64,000 nucleotides of DNA from Actinomucor elegans (GCA_026027325.1 JAMSLZ010000006.1:2418001-2482000); one strand, 5' to 3'; numbered from the stretch's first letter, positions 11,794 to 24,943 are shown. Numbers and translations: made by a program. The notes: generated by a model from the letters alone, not told the origin.

Positions 11794-13974
11794 TCTTTAG
11801 AATAGAGCTGATGAAGAAGAACAAGACTCATGCAATGGCCTTTATATAATATTCGGGTAGTAGGACAGTGAATTAAGGTGAGTATGCAGATGGGTCCGAT
11901 CCAAAGACTTTCATGTATCTTATAACAGGGCGAAGTAAGAGTTTGGGCTAAGCCTATAAACAAAAGACTTATTTTGGTGTACAAAGCCTTCACTCTATCT
12001 AAAATTACACCATGCCGTTGTACCATCATGACAGGTGATATACATCTGCCCTATTTTTGGCCCCTCAGTATATATATGAAAAAGCTCACGCTTCTTTTTT
12101 ACTTTGATCATTAGGCGCATTTTATTTATATGTGAAATTGCTAGTAAAAAAAACTGTCGCTGTACTACATGTCGACTACTGTTGTGCATATCTCCAAAAC
12201 CTGGATTTCGTCGTGTTCTTTATACATATCGAGAAGATGATCTCCTCTGCTTTTCAGTACTACTGATACACAATTTATTTGCAAATCAAGTACGCGCTTT
12301 TCATATTCAAATTTAAAGTTGTTGGGGCGTTTTCTTGCACCAGAAAGGGCCTTTTGACTTATCTCTTCTAGTAGCAATGGACTATTCAAATTTTGTTAAG
12401 TAAGGTTGTTTTTTGTTTTTATTTCGATGGTATGCTTTGTTATTGTTTGCTTAAGTCTTCATCCAAGATGTTCTGTGTATCCTGTGCTTCTTTCGAGAAT
12501 AGTTCCAAATAAAGTGAGCAAAGATCCCGTTCTGTGGAGATGATCGATTAGAGTGTGTTTATAGTCTTTTCAAATGAATAGACATATTTTGATTAGATTA
12601 ATTAAGAACTTGATTGATTCAAGAATATCTGGAAAGTAGTTCATTATTGTATATATTGAAATCAGTAAAATGGGCGCCCTTTTCGTTACAGCGTACTCCT
12701 AGTTACACTAGGAGTATTCTTCTAAATCACACAAAAATAATAAACGCATGTTGTCATTCTGAATAACCATTCGGAAGACAATGCTTGAAATACGAACCAT
12801 AGGCTAGCGCAGATGCAATGGTTATGAAAAATGGTAACCAACAATCGCATTATAACTAGAGTTTCCCTGAAACTCAATGCTTTTGAATGCTTCTACCACC
12901 TGCATGCGTCGTTCGGCATTTATCAAGAATATCTTATTAGAAAGAGCGTAAGTTTTTCTCTATTTTTTCCGGAAATCCAGAATATATCAAGGCTCACTGA
13001 CAACCTAAAAGTTTTATTGTCTGTCTAGATCTATTGCCGTGATTCCAATTGGTTAGCAACCTGTAAACCGCCATTTAAAAAGCGTAGGGCAAATACCAGC
13101 CTTTAGCACAGTCTTATATTGAGTTATAGTTGCGCTATTTGAAAGGATGACCTTTATACTTTCTCAATTATTCACTCATAAAAATCTGAAAATGTAATAT
13201 ATATAATAATATTATTGGATAAATTTTCATCTGTAATAGGACTTTTTAAATATCAACGTACAAGGCGATTATTAAAAAAAAAGTCTTCTTTGTTTTTTTC
13301 TGAGAACCTTATTTTTTTTCTCATCTGGAAGCAACAAGATAATGCTTTGAAAATATCATTGGACGTGATATCTTCTTCTAAGCAATAATGTATATTAACT
13401 TTTAGTATCTGTATATCTTGGTATGTAGTTATAAACTCTAGTTTGTTAAAGAGAACGTATTTTGGGGTTAAATTTAATCAAAGAATCATTGTCTTTCCTC
13501 GGCTCATTGTCCATCTTGACGCGAGATTGTAATTTACAAAAAAATAATTGGATACACTTTGCAATACCCGTTATGGCAGCTGAATAAAACTTATATCAGC
13601 ATCTGTCTGCCTTTATGTCTAGTTGTACAAATCATAATGCTAGATAGAATCTCCAGTTCATTATTCAATAGATTATTATTATCATTTTGCTTCTGTTGTA
13701 TACTCAAGGATCGTTCATTATTCTTGATTTAGATGTGCTGAGGTTGTAGTTTGCTCAAAACCATTGGGTTATATATTCGATAACCATTGTTATTCCACCC
13801 TCAAATATATCAACCCATAATAATACAATCTCACACAGAAATATAATTGTAAAACGTTAATACGCTGGAAAGCGCAATTTGTATTTCCTTCATTTGTTTC
13901 CCGTTCATTGTGGATGCAGATCAAATTGCATGATTTAACGAGTAATAGTTGGTTTAATATTCATCCCGATATCT

Positions 13975-14008
<34 letters not shown>

Positions 14009-14880
14009 CCTATAGCGGGAAATTACACCAATGTACAATTATAAAAGTTGGTGTGTTAGGAATAATCCGTTGTGATATTCGTTCCACCCGAGAATCAGTT
14101 GGTTTACCACGGTTTGTTGGCGACGCACTATTTAAAGAGTATAATTAGTTGCAAATAAAAATGCTGCAGCTAATCTATGTTTTATACAAAGTTACTCAAA
14201 AAAAAAAACGTATTTAAACTAGCATGCTGGGTGTTTCACGGTTTTCGATGACTATTGATATTTTTCGGCTTAATGTTGATATAGGCGACTATGGATTTTT
14301 GTAAAATGGTCAGATGCATTCACCCAAATGCCGAATAAGATACCGAAAATCAGCAATCCTGAATCTCTATCTCTTGCCTACATGAGCATAATAGATCATT
14401 AGAAAGAGTATTATCATGTACGAAAATAAAATAATAACCATATAGATGATGTTTCATGGTTGAAACAAAGGTGATCAAATATCTATCTTGAGCATATAAT
14501 CCCAATCAGGCCAGTCGCGGTCCAAACGCGTAGACCGAATATTATGCAACCAATGATTCTTTTTTATGAATAAGGCCAGCAAATCAAAGACGGGATATCC
14601 TAGTCGTGTTCATTGGTAAAAATCACAGAACAAAATAAGTGATAGGAGGATAATCCCTTACAAAAAAGAAAAAAAGAAAAAAAAACGAGTTGCATAATGC
14701 AGTAATGTTATACTATAGAGATTGTTATTAAATAATGATTACATATAAAAAAAGAGAGAAAGTTATTGCCTTGTATGTAGAACGCTGTTAAAAATAAACA
14801 TGACCAATCAAACACAAAGTGTAACAAGTAAAAAAAAAGTATGCTGCTACATATTAATTATTTTTTGTAAGTTATATATA
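11794..14880. other. Long intergenic region, no gene supported
   Basis: About 3.1 kb, AT-rich and crowded with stops. A coding-like fragment on the minus strand (12165-12389, with RKRPNNFKFEYEKRVLDLQI) could be a gene fossil but has no start or partner exons. A (TA)n microsatellite is at 13979-14005. Nothing else is supportable. Confidence 0.5.
13979..14005. repeat. (TA)n microsatellite
   Basis: A pure TA dinucleotide run of about 27 bp. Confidence 0.95.
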
Positions 14881-15604
14881 TTAGAAAAGCATGTAGGCAG
14901 CAACAGCACCAGCAACAGCAAGAGCTCCTTGACTCATAGACAAAACAGAAGCACTTGAAGGTTTGTTTTCAACAGCAGTAGGAACTGCAGTAGCAGAAGT
15001 AGGCACAACAGAGCTAGCAGCAATTGAAGTAGGAACAGGAAGCATTGTGCTTGTCCACAGAGGAACAGAGCTGTTTAGCAGTTAGAAAAGAAATTATCAC
15101 ATTCAATTATGACTACTTACACATTGGCACCAGGCATTGAGCACAAGCTTTGAACAACACCTTCCTGTCTAGCAAAACCTTCGTCGTTGGGACAGTTATT
15201 CCAACAGGTCAACTTCTCCTTATTCCACTAGAAAGACAAGTTGGATTTAAAAGCGCTTTCGAAAAGGGGGAGGAAACTTACTCTACACAAACATGCAAAA
15301 TCTGTATAATATAAAGGTAAGTATAAGTGTTACACCAAAGATGTATACATTCATTACCTTGCTCTTGACAGGTTTTGATATAGTTATCTTCATTCTGTAA
15401 ACATAATTCGAATCTAGACTTATGATTAACCAAATGTATTTTGAGTATTAAAATCCCATCAACTTACGTGCTTTGTACAGCACAAGCAGATACAGCAGTA
15501 GGTGCAGGATTCACAGCAGATGTAGTAGAAGCAGAAGTTGAGTTGGTATTGGCATCTTGAGCCGAGACCAAAGCAATCATGAATCCTAAAATTGCGAGCT
15601 TCAT
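14881..15604 (-). CDS. GPI-anchored, eight-cysteine CFEM-like surface protein
   Basis: Five exons: 15604-15468, 15413-15358, 15301-15282, 15227-15121 and 15070-14881. They give 169 residues in frame. A signal peptide (MKLAILGFMIALVSA) is followed by a Ser/Thr-rich spacer. A compact module of eight cysteines follows (SAC, ELC, KTC, FACLC, LTC, NNC, SLC), with a spacing that recalls fungal CFEM domains. Next comes a Ser/Thr/Pro/Val-rich stalk, and the C-terminus is a hydrophobic GPI signal (SQGALAVAGAVAAYMLF) preceded by small residues. The likely location is the cell wall or plasma-membrane outer face. CFEM proteins of ascomycete yeasts bind haem; whether this one does is unknown. A tempting simpler acceptor for exon 2 breaks frame; the one used (15413) restores it. 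Confidence 0.78.
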
Positions 15605-15800
15605 TGTTGTGTATCAAATTTGAAAAAAGGTTAAAGAAAGGAAGAAAACCTAAGAAACAGTTTATATACAAAAGGGGTCGTACAATGTGCAACCACAAGG
15701 GGTGTGAAGGAGTAAAAAAAAAAAATCTGTGCATGTCAGATCTTCTGTTTAGCTATTCTGTGTGATGGCCTGATTCAAACAATTATTTTATTATATAAAA

Positions 15801-16507
15801 CTATAGTTTGGCCTTTTTGGCGGCTTTTTTTGCTGCCGATTCCTCTACATACATACATATATAATGAATACCATGTAATTGCAATGAAACACATGTCTTA
15901 CCTAAAAATCTCATGATGCTTTCAAGAGAATCGCTGCTAGCCATACGCTCACCCAAAGCATTCATTTCTTTTTGATTCACCTGTTCAAGCAAATCCCGTT
16001 CAACGCCTCTGATTAAGTCCTTGGTTACCTTGAGAGCCTCGCCAGAGAATTTGGCCGCATTTGCAGCCAAATCAAGCACGGTTTCACGAAAACCCTCAGT
16101 GGGAAGAATTCTACTAACAAATCCGCAATCAACCATTTCCTGTGCGCTGAATGTTCTGCCCATCAACTGTGCATGCAACAAGGGGTTAATGTTTGCAAAT
16201 CAAAGCTGTTTCTATACTCACCAGCATTTCATTCGCTTTTGATGGACCCATAATTCTACAAGGCAATGTTAGTATGATCACCATCAAGTATTTTCATCTA
16301 TTTATGTATTTACCTTGGGAATAATAGAGAAGAGCAACCTTCAGCACAGAAAGCTATTATTCATCAAATACATCAGTAATTGCATGTATTGATGAACAAA
16401 AGCACTTACCAAGTTTCATAAAAGGTGTACTAAACGAAGCTTCACCTACAGTATACACTACATCACATAATGCAAGTGTTGTTGTGCCAAAGCCAATACT
16501 TGTACCT

Positions 16508-16540
<33 letters not shown>

Positions 16541-17032
16541 TTAGCTTCTTGGTCATCTTTAATCATTTCAAACTCCAACTCACCATTGACAGCTGCGATC
16601 AAGAGCTTGGGAAACTTGATCATCTCAGATACAACATTACTATAACAAATTAATCACTTACGACAACTTGCAAAAGCTCACTTGATCACTTACGTGGTAG
16701 TTTGTCTTCTACGTTCCATTTCTTCTTCAATATTCTCATCATTCATATCAGGCAGTTGCAATTCTTGACCAGAAGTATAAAATTTACCACGTCCTGTCAA
16801 AACCACCACCTTGACATCCTCACAAGCTGCTGCCCACTTGAAAGCAGATAACCAATCCTAAATTCACATGTTTAAAGTTGTATTCTCGATATTTTAAGCG
16901 TCCTTATTTCTTTATTACTCGATATGACTGAGGGGAAAGGGCATTGTAGCGCTTGGGTCTGTTATGTGCGATTTCTGCAACACCATTAGGGAAAAGAACA
17001 ATGTCAATAGTTTCAAGCTTAGGTACAGTCAT
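15801..17032 (-). CDS. Peroxisomal enoyl-CoA isomerase/hydratase family protein (ECI2-like)
   Basis: Eight exons: 17032-16919, 16857-16694, 16639-16584, 16505-16410, 16353-16314, 16255-16222, 16166-15902 and 15844-15801. They give 270 residues. Crotonase-fold hallmarks are present: HNRPKRYNALS, VVVLTGRGKFYTSGQEL (oxyanion-hole region), LLIAAVNG, and GFGTTTLALCDVVYT with SFSTPFMKLG. The C-terminus is a Lys/Ala-rich tail ending Ala-Lys-Leu, a type 1 peroxisomal targeting signal. The arrangement and the EGCSSLLFPRIMGPSKANEM segment fit delta3,delta2-enoyl-CoA isomerase, which moves double bonds during beta-oxidation of unsaturated fatty acids. Hydratase activity cannot be excluded. The third intron carries a run of 30 T (16510-16539) close to its acceptor. 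Confidence 0.85.
16510..16539. repeat. Intronic homopolymer, 30 T on the plus strand
   Basis: An uninterrupted tract within intron 3 of the ECI2-like gene. Read on the coding strand it is poly(A), ending a few bases before the AG acceptor. Confidence 0.95.
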
Positions 17033-17206
17033 TATCGTATTTAAAATAAAGAAAAAGAAAAAGAAACCCAACTTTTTTTTTTAGTATGCATGTGGATTAT
17101 TTAAGCTTGTTTCCCCACACCACACTTTATAGACACGTGAAATGACTGGTTTATATAACAAAACGAGTAAATTTTATTATTGCATAGCAAATTGCTAAGC
17201 AAGTGT

Positions 17207-17565
17207 TTAACGGTAACGACGGAGAGAAAGGGTGTTGCGACGCTTCCAGGTGGCACGACGACCAGAACCCTTGGTGTTGTTGAAACGGTGACCCTTTCCG
17301 TGACCGCGAGACTTCTTACCGATGGCAGTCAAACCACGAGCTTCACGACGCTTGTGAACAGGGTTGGCGATCCAGTTGATGTGGGCATCACGACGGATAG
17401 CCTTGTGGGAAGGATCAACAAGGATGACTTCAAAGTACTTGTAGGTAGCATCTTGGTTAACCCAGTAAGAGTTCAAGACACGCAAATTGGCACACTTGCG
17501 ACCGATACGTTCCTCGGCAGTGGAACGGAGAGAACGTTGGTACTTGAGTTGAGAAACACCTTCGT

Positions 17566-17597
<32 letters not shown>

Positions 17598-17883
17598 ACA
17601 GGTCTCTTACGACCACCACGACGGACACGGATACGGTAGATGACAAAACCTTGCTTGGCCTTGTAACCCAAACGACGAGCCTTATCGGGACGAGAAGGAC
17701 GAGAAGCACGGTGAATGACGTTTAATTGTCTATATGCATTGTATTAATTCCTTTAGATCTTTTGACAAAATTATATTTTTCTTTATATTACCTGAATTCC
17801 CAACAACGGACACGGAGCAAGAAACGAGAGACATCAGATTGCTTCTTTCTAGCAAGCTCTTCCAAATATTTGTAGGCACCCAT
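17207..17883 (-). CDS. RPL15: 60S ribosomal protein eL15
   Basis: Two exons, 17883-17792 and 17729-17207, give 204 residues, exactly the family length. The sequence is unmistakable: [20 protein letters not shown] at the start, then [20 protein letters not shown] and the basic end with [20 protein letters not shown]. It is a structural protein of the large cytosolic ribosomal subunit. The single intron near the 5' end (62 nt) is typical of ribosomal protein genes. Codon use favours C-ending and few rare codons, unlike the neighbours, as expected for a highly expressed gene. The antisense open frame is a by-product of that composition. Confidence 0.98.
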
Positions 17884-18751
17884 TGTATATCTATTCGATT
17901 TACATGTTAGTCAATGATTATAGATCAAATGACGATCGTAGGCCAAGCGATCTCGATTTTGAATTTCGATTGTTCCATCCAACTCAATTGCTAGTAATCA
18001 ATCTATCATCCAATCTGTTGATGCACAGCCTGAACATTCGTCATATCATAAGGGTACGGTATTTTACCTTGGAAAGGGAAAAAGGAAGGATGCTTAGTTC
18101 ACACCAATTTCCATCAAGTGTATCAACTCGATATGTCCTCAGCTACCTGCTGGGATGGGCAGAGCAACTGTCCGGTCCGGTAATTATTTGAGCTCGGGCA
18201 GTAGTTTTAGTTCCGACCATTGCCATGCACCACCAACAGGTTTAAATTATTACTCACCAATCATAACTCTTTATTCTTTTTCAAACACCTACCCAGGCTT
18301 GAAACTCTCAAGTCGAAGAATCGCATTTTAGAGCCATACCTTTTAGCACGAAAAAAGTATGAGATCTCTACATAAATAGAGAATGTGACTTTACAACGTG
18401 GAACTTAAATCCCTAAAAACCAGATGTAATCCAATAAATTTCAAAGCATTCAAATGTACAATGTTGTGCTTTTTACAATAATAAAGTTCTTTACAGACTT
18501 TATTAAAAACACTTTTTACGTGTCTTAAACGTACCATTATGCAAAGATCAAGTTAAAAAAAGTTGAAATTTTTTGCTTCAGGCACACACTACTACAGCAA
18601 TTCATTTATATTGCAGCCACCCAATAGAACTTGAGGGTTAGGACAAATATTCTTTGCGTTCCTACTGCATGCAAGGGCAAATAGACTCTTGTTCTACTAG
18701 TAAAAAAAAAGTCTTCATCTTTTTTCTTTTTCTTTTTTTTTGGAAATCAAA
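17884..18751. promoter_or_regulatory. Divergent promoter region, eL15 / F-box gene
   Basis: About 870 bp between divergently transcribed genes. It is AT-rich with a strong pyrimidine run (about 18715-18740) directly before the F-box start. No gene is present. Confidence 0.5.
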
Positions 18752-19891
18752 ATGGCAAGACTTGATGAATTACCCCGAGAAATAGTATCTCTTATATGCA
18801 GTTTATTGAAACAGCCTACGAAATACTATTGTTCGTTAGTAAATAAAGAGTTTTACGATGCAGTGATACCCGAACTTTGGCGAGAACCGATACTACCAAC
18901 TACCCACACACTAAATCAACTTGTGAAATATTTGGAACACTCTAAAAGTCAAAGAGGAGATTCTATTCGTGTCATCAAACTAGACCCCAATGTGTCTCTG
19001 AATGATGATGAACTTTTGAATTTACTGGCATTCGTGCCCAACCTTGAAGTCTTGGAATTACGAAAGGCAAACAAGTTGACTGATAAGAGTATGATACGAG
19101 TATCACACTATTGTAGCCAATTAAAGTCATTTGGCGTGACAGGCGCATTACTGACGTATCGTTCGGCACATTACTTGGGACGTTGTCGACAGCTTTCCAA
19201 ATTAACATTGGGTTCTTGCCCAAACCTGTCTTCGTTGACACTGTTGCCATTTGCAGAGTTGAATATCGAGTACTTGGATTTATCAGGCTGTAAATGGCTC
19301 AATGTAACAGATACGGCTTATGATCTTGGCTCATTTCAGTATCTCACTCATCTCAATCTGGTGTGCTGCGATGTGATATCTACGGAGTTTATACGTAGTT
19401 TGGCAATCGTGAACGATGATGGAAGACCATGCTTGCCTAATCTTCAAGACTTTTCAATTACAGGTAGCACGATTATTGACGACAGTGCTATGATCCCATT
19501 TATCAAGACACATGGCAATATTCGCGGCTTGTTTCTGCTCGAATGCGCTATCACTGATGAAACATTGGAAGCGATCGCTCATCATTTACCACTGCTACAT
19601 AATCTAGAAGTATCGTTTTGTACTCGATTAACCTCGAGAGGGGTACGCCATTTAATCAATCACTGCAGTCGTTTAGCACTACTTGGATTAAAGAATTGCG
19701 GGATGATACACAACGATTTCCCTGAAATACCGAACACAGTTTTCTCTGCATTATCTGAAAACTATCCTTATTTAAATACACTCACTGATGGATTGGATTA
19801 TATACGAGCAAGTCAAGAAGAAGAAGAAGAAGAAGTGGATAGTGTTTGTTCAAGCTACAACTTGATACAACAGTATCTGAATGGTGAATAA
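18752..19891 (+). CDS. F-box and leucine-rich-repeat protein
   Basis: Single exon, 379 residues. The ATG at 18752 is used because the frame upstream has only a non-ATG codon. The F-box is at residues 4-47 (LDELPREIVSLICSLL then YYCSLVNKEFYDAVIPELW). About eight AMN1/FBXL-type leucine-rich repeats follow (for example NLEVLELRKANKLTDKSMI and LHNLEVSFCTRLTSRGVRHL). The acidic tail has a Glu run at about 355-360. Such proteins are substrate adaptors of SCF ubiquitin ligases: the F-box binds Skp1 and the repeats bind the target. The substrate is unknown. The lack of introns is unusual in this window. Confidence 0.88.
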   Translation: MARLDELPREIVSLICSLLKQPTKYYCSLVNKEFYDAVIPELWREPILPTTHTLNQLVKYLEHSKSQRGDSIRVIKLDPNVSLNDDELLNLLAFVPNLEVLELRKANKLTDKSMIRVSHYCSQLKSFGVTGALLTYRSAHYLGRCRQLSKLTLGSCPNLSSLTLLPFAELNIEYLDLSGCKWLNVTDTAYDLGSFQYLTHLNLVCCDVISTEFIRSLAIVNDDGRPCLPNLQDFSITGSTIIDDSAMIPFIKTHGNIRGLFLLECAITDETLEAIAHHLPLLHNLEVSFCTRLTSRGVRHLINHCSRLALLGLKNCGMIHNDFPEIPNTVFSALSENYPYLNTLTDGLDYIRASQEEEEEEVDSVCSSYNLIQQYLNGE

Positions 19892-20188
19892 AAAGAAGAG
19901 GATCAGTTGATTATTGTAATTGAAAGATATCACGGGGAAGATTCTATCACAACGGATTTAGTAAAAGAAAACAGCAACAGCCGCTCACTTGCTCATTGAA
20001 AGTCCTTTGTCACACCTTCCCATCACAGAACATAGAGCTCTCCTTTTTCTGTTATATATATTTATAATAATGAGTGCATCTGCGTGATACACTGCCTGTC
20101 TGTTAGGGTAAAAGCTGTATATAAAAAAAGAGGCCTTGTTACTGCCTTTCTTTTCTTTTTCTTTACTTTCTTTTATTTTTTTTTAATA

Positions 20189-23100
20189 ATGGAGTGGAAA
20201 CCAGAAACTCGAGGACTCAACGAACTCTTAAACTTGCTTCAAGATGCTATTCATCCCAGTAACCGAGATCGCCAACTAGTTCAAACTGTAAAAATGAAAA
20301 ATTACATTTTTTCTTATATATATATATATATTATGTATATTTATATTAAACAATATCAACATAGAGACTTGCTTCATTTAATGCAATCCCGGAATATAAC
20401 TCTTATTTGGTTCATATACTGGCAGTCATGACCGATCAAGGCCATTATATTCGGTCCATTGCTGGCCTAACCTTGAAGAACAATCTTATCAATAATTTTA
20501 ATCAAACACCTCTTTCTGTTTTGGATCACGTAAAGACTGTTAGTCTAAAATCACTGGATTCACCAGACCCAGATCCAACTGTTCGAAAGACAATAGGTTC
20601 AGTGATTAGTGCTATTATTCGAGGAGGCCAAGTCATGAACTGGCCAGAATCTATAAAAGTGCTAGTGGATAAATTGAATAGTTCAGATGCACTCACTGTA
20701 GAGGTGAGTATACACTAATAAATAAGGGTCTAGATTTCATTACTAAAAAAAACGCGTTTTCTATTATATACATATATATAGATGGCACTGGATACTGTTC
20801 AAATGGTGTGTGAAGATAATGCAAAGGACATAAGCCAAGCAATGAACAATGATACGCCCGTGCTAGATTATATTATACCCCGCTTGATACATTTCAGCAG
20901 TAATCCTAATATCGAGCTACGCGTGCTGGCCATCTCGGCTATCAACCATTTTATTCCTTTACGACCTCCTTCGCTTATCGATCATTTGGACACCTACCTT
21001 CATTCCTTGCTCACTATCGCTTCCGAGCCGGATTTACGGGTACGTCAAGAAGTCTGTCGGTCCTTTGTCATGTTACTTGACCATGTCACTACACGGCTGT
21101 TGCCGTATATGGACCAACTAATTGAATACATGATATTCTGTAACCAATCCGAAGACGCTAAGCTTGCTATGGAAGCTTGTGATTTTTGGCAACAATTTTC
21201 TCAATTGGAATCCATTCATTATTATTTGGAGCCTTATCTAACGCGTGTTATCCCAGTGATTTTGAACGCGTTGATTTATACAGATCAGGATTTAGCCGTG
21301 TTTGGAAAAGAGGAAGAAGATATCAACCCGCAAGATTTACCTCTTAGTCGATATCAACGTGCTGCCAATGCAAGATATCAACAAAGACATACCAACCATG
21401 ACGGACTAGAAGAAATAGAAGAGGATGATGATGACGATGATGATGATGAAGACGAAGATCCAGACGACGAAGAGTTTTTTTCCGAATGGACATTGCGTAA
21501 ATTAAGCGCTACGTTGTTGGAAACATTGGCTTGCACGTTCAAGTCCCGTGTAACAAACGTTTTATTGCCTCTTTTGGGTCATGCACTCTTCAATGATGAT
21601 TGGAGAGTTGTTGAGAGCGGTATCCTTGCACTAAGCGCCGCAGCAGAAGGCTGTATGGAAGAAATCGTTCCTCATTTACCAAGACTGATGCCTTACCTTA
21701 TCACCAACTTGTCTAATGCCAACGTAAGTACATCATAACAAAAAAAAAGCAAGTCATAACAGTAATGAATATAGGCACATGTTCGATCAATAACATGTTG
21801 GACCGTGAGTCGTTTTTCTGGATGGATTGTTGCACAATGCAGCACCTCCGAAAAAAATCGTACACAGTACTACGAGCCTGTGCTCTGGGAACTTTTACGC
21901 AGAATTCTAGATGGAAGTAAACGGGTGCAAGTAGCTGCTTGCTCGGCTTTTTCCACTTTGGAAGAACATGCAACAAACCAAGAACTCGTACCTTATTTAC
22001 CTGGTATCTTGAACCATTTAACACATGCTCTAAGATTGTATAGAACCCGCAATTTGAGACTTTTGTATGATACCATTGGCACCTTAGCAGAATCTGTAGG
22101 GCCTTCTTTAAATGAGCAAGCCTGTATTTCTGTGCTTATGCCTCCATTAATCTCTCGATGGAAGCAATTAAAAAATACAGATTCTGATCTATTTCCTTTA
22201 TTGACCGTAAGTTTCTTTTTCTTTTCCTCCTTTTTTTTTCAAGTTTTGTATCTGGATTGACTTTATATATTTTACTAGTGTCTAACCGATATCGCAACTT
22301 CTTTGGGGAGAGGGTTCTTACCATTCACCGAAATAGTCTTTACTAGGTGTGTTATGCTTGTGTCCACTGCTTTGAAAGGCGTTGTACACGAAGATGCCTA
22401 TGGTGAATTTGACGAATTGGATGACGATTTCATTGTGGTGCCTCTGGATTTACTGTCAGGTATTGTGCAAGGGTTGGGAAATACAGTAGAGCCCTTTGTC
22501 ACTCGATCGACATTATTACCATTATTGGCTGTCTGTGCGCATTATGTAAGTTTTTACTTGAACACTGTTCCATTGTCATGAGACTGATCCGATCAAACAG
22601 GATTCACGGTATGAAGTGTTATCACCAACATATGCTTTGATTGGTGATTTAGCAAAAGCCTGCTTTGCCACATTAGATCCTTATCTCGATAATATCATGC
22701 CAGAATTGATTCGACAGATCTCTAACGACGATCCTGCTTTCAAATCTGTACGCAATAATGCTATATGGGCTGTGGGTGAGATCTCGATACGATGGACAAA
22801 AGAACGAATGAGATCCTACGTAGAACCCATCATGCGTGAACTGCTTCCATTAATCTATCCGCAGTCATCATATATCGATTTACAAGAAAACACAGTCAAT
22901 ACTATCGGACGGTTAGGCATCCTGAATCCAGATATTACAGCTTTAGCTTTGCCTCAGTTTGGTCATGCTTGGTTGTATCGAGCTCGAGGTGTGCGAGAAA
23001 ATGATGAAAAGGATAGCGCGTTTCAAGGATTTTGCAAGACAGTTGGATTGTGTCCTTACGCGCTGAACGAAATGGTAAGTTCCAAAACAGAAAGGAATGC

Positions 23101-23342
23101 TTGGGTTATTTATGCCGTTTATATATATAGGCAATACGCATGCTTTTTGACGCTATCAGACAATGGAAAAACCCTTCACCTGCACTCCAATCTTTGTTTG
23201 AACATGTAAGTTATAGGATAACAAATCTCTTTCTATGACTTAACTTTGCAATCCTATCTAGGTTACAACAGGATATCGTGGATTGCTGACGGTAGATCAA
23301 TGGAATCAAGTGTCCTCAGGCTTGATTCAATCACAATCCTAA
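20189..23342 (+). CDS. Transportin (karyopherin beta-2, Kap104/TNPO1-like)
   Basis: Eight exons: 20189-20287, 20365-20703, 20782-21723, 21775-22206, 22279-22545, 22601-23074, 23131-23205 and 23262-23342. They give 902 residues. HEAT repeats span the whole protein. The N-terminus (LNELLNLLQDAIHPSNRDRQ), the TRSLSGL-like IRSIAGLTLKNNL, the WTLRKLSATLLETLA repeat and the NDAYGEFDELDDDF-like segment match transportin 1. A long acidic loop (about 356-378, mostly Asp/Glu) is the repeat-8 loop that releases cargo when RanGTP binds. The protein imports PY-NLS cargo such as hnRNP proteins into the nucleus. The start codon follows a pyrimidine-rich leader. Introns are 51-77 nt. Confidence 0.93.
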
Positions 23343-23586
23343 ATGATTAAACAGAATGATTTATAATTATTGTTCTTATATACATACTCATAAAAGTTCA
23401 TCCGTTTAAATAAAAAATACTAATACATTGGGGAGTAAATCAAAAGAGATGATCTGAGATAGTATTTGGCTCGTCTAAAAGACTGCCACTGTCTATTGAT
23501 CCGTATACCACACATCGATAATATTGTATTTAAAAAAAAATATTGTAATAGATTCAACTACCTTTTCTGAGTATTAAGTACTAACT

Positions 23587-23630
23587 AAATGTGATATTAA
23601 ACCAGAATCAACCGAGATATCTTAAGACTT
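23587..23630 (+). repeat. Dispersed intergenic repeat, copy 2
   Basis: Core match: AATGTGATATTAAACCAGAA then TCAACCGAGATATC. Confidence 0.5.
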
Positions 23631-23645
23631 AGTGAGCATGGCAAT

Positions 23646-23720
23646 TCCATTTGAGTATGAAATGTTTATCAGATGTGATATATTAGACTAAAATTTGTAG
23701 AAAGGTCTATAGATTTGATT
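23646..23720 (+). repeat. Dispersed intergenic repeat, copy 3
   Basis: Left motif TCCATTTGAGTATGA, core CAGATGTGATATATTAGACT, and right end AGGTCTATAGATT. Confidence 0.5.
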
Positions 23721-23996
23721 TCTATGAAATGTATATAATTCACAATTATATTGACAAATAAAATATACCAATTATTACTTGAATTAAACTCATATCCTAA
23801 TAGATACAGTATATTTTATTCTGAGCATAAAGTGTTGCTTAATTGCCATATTAAATGTAGAGAGATCAATAGAAATAGTTCGTGTGAAAAGTATGCAATT
23901 TATTTCTAGTCGGCACTATATCGTATAGCCCCTTCAAGTTTAGTTAAAAGATGCGCCTAGTAGACTCAGCTGTTCAATATGTACACAAAAGCACCA

Positions 23997-24040
23997 GGTG
24001 GATGCGACGTTTAACCGAAATTGGTCAAGATCTATGCCAT
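23997..24040 (+). repeat. Dispersed intergenic repeat, copy 4
   Basis: Core GGATGCGACGTTTAACCGAA then TTGGTCAAGATCTAT, one of the closer matches to the consensus. Confidence 0.6.
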
Positions 24041-24943
24041 GAACCATCAAAAGAGGCCTGCTAATTGTTTCTGATTGGTGATCCAGAACTTTAAAGGCAT
24101 CATAATGCATTACAGAAACAGATTCTTTTCTATCAAACCTCAGTTAATTTTGCTTTGCTTAATACTTATTAGACCCGATCTTCTACATTGTGCTTGTCGC
24201 AGAAGAATCTATAATTTGAATCAAACATTCATCAGCTATTCTGCACTAAATCTTTTGTGTAATAGCTGATCTACCTTTTTTTGTAGATGTAAGCATGGTT
24301 CCGCAAAACAATACGCGTCTAGACTCCTGTTGAAGTTTATCCGTTCGCTCCTGTATCCCATGTCACAAACTGCTATGTCAGCTCTCAGCAACTTTAACCT
24401 TTTTATGGGGGGGTTTTTTTTTGGTGTACCATTATTGATAAGAGTTATATAGAGGTACCAGGGTAAGATGGTTTAATGGAAGACTCAGAACATTTAATGG
24501 ATAACCTTTACTATAGCAGAGATCCATGGTATCGCATAGCTTAAAGATAACCATCGGAAATTATCAATAATTTTGAGTAAATCGGGAGGATTGATGGAAA
24601 TTTCAAAGAAAACTCTTCGATCCATTCATACACCAATCGAATATTGTCAGAGTTGGGTTTTCGAAAGGTGTCATGCACATGTATTTTCCTTATTTCACTA
24701 ATATCTAGATAAGTCGCCGACATTTAATTGGCATTGATTTTTACCGGGTTTAATTCATTATCATTTGGAGCAAGTCAGCGACATTTAACAAGTGTTCACA
24801 TCCAGTAATATCAATGCGCCCACGCCATTGTTAATTCGCTTTGATGCGATTGAGCAGATTCTATTGTAGTCCGGATGCAACGGGAAGGAACAATGTATTA
24901 GATCGCTAATCAAAACCTATCACAATACTTATAATAGTGGTAA

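Noticed and set aside
12165..12389. Minus-strand ORF with RKRPNNFKFEYEKRVLDLQI as a real gene
   Set aside because: Protein-like, but no ATG, no partner exons and no recognisable domain; mentioned only within the intergenic entry.
17180..17725. Long plus-strand open frame opposite eL15
   Set aside because: Antisense shadow of a codon-biased ribosomal protein gene.
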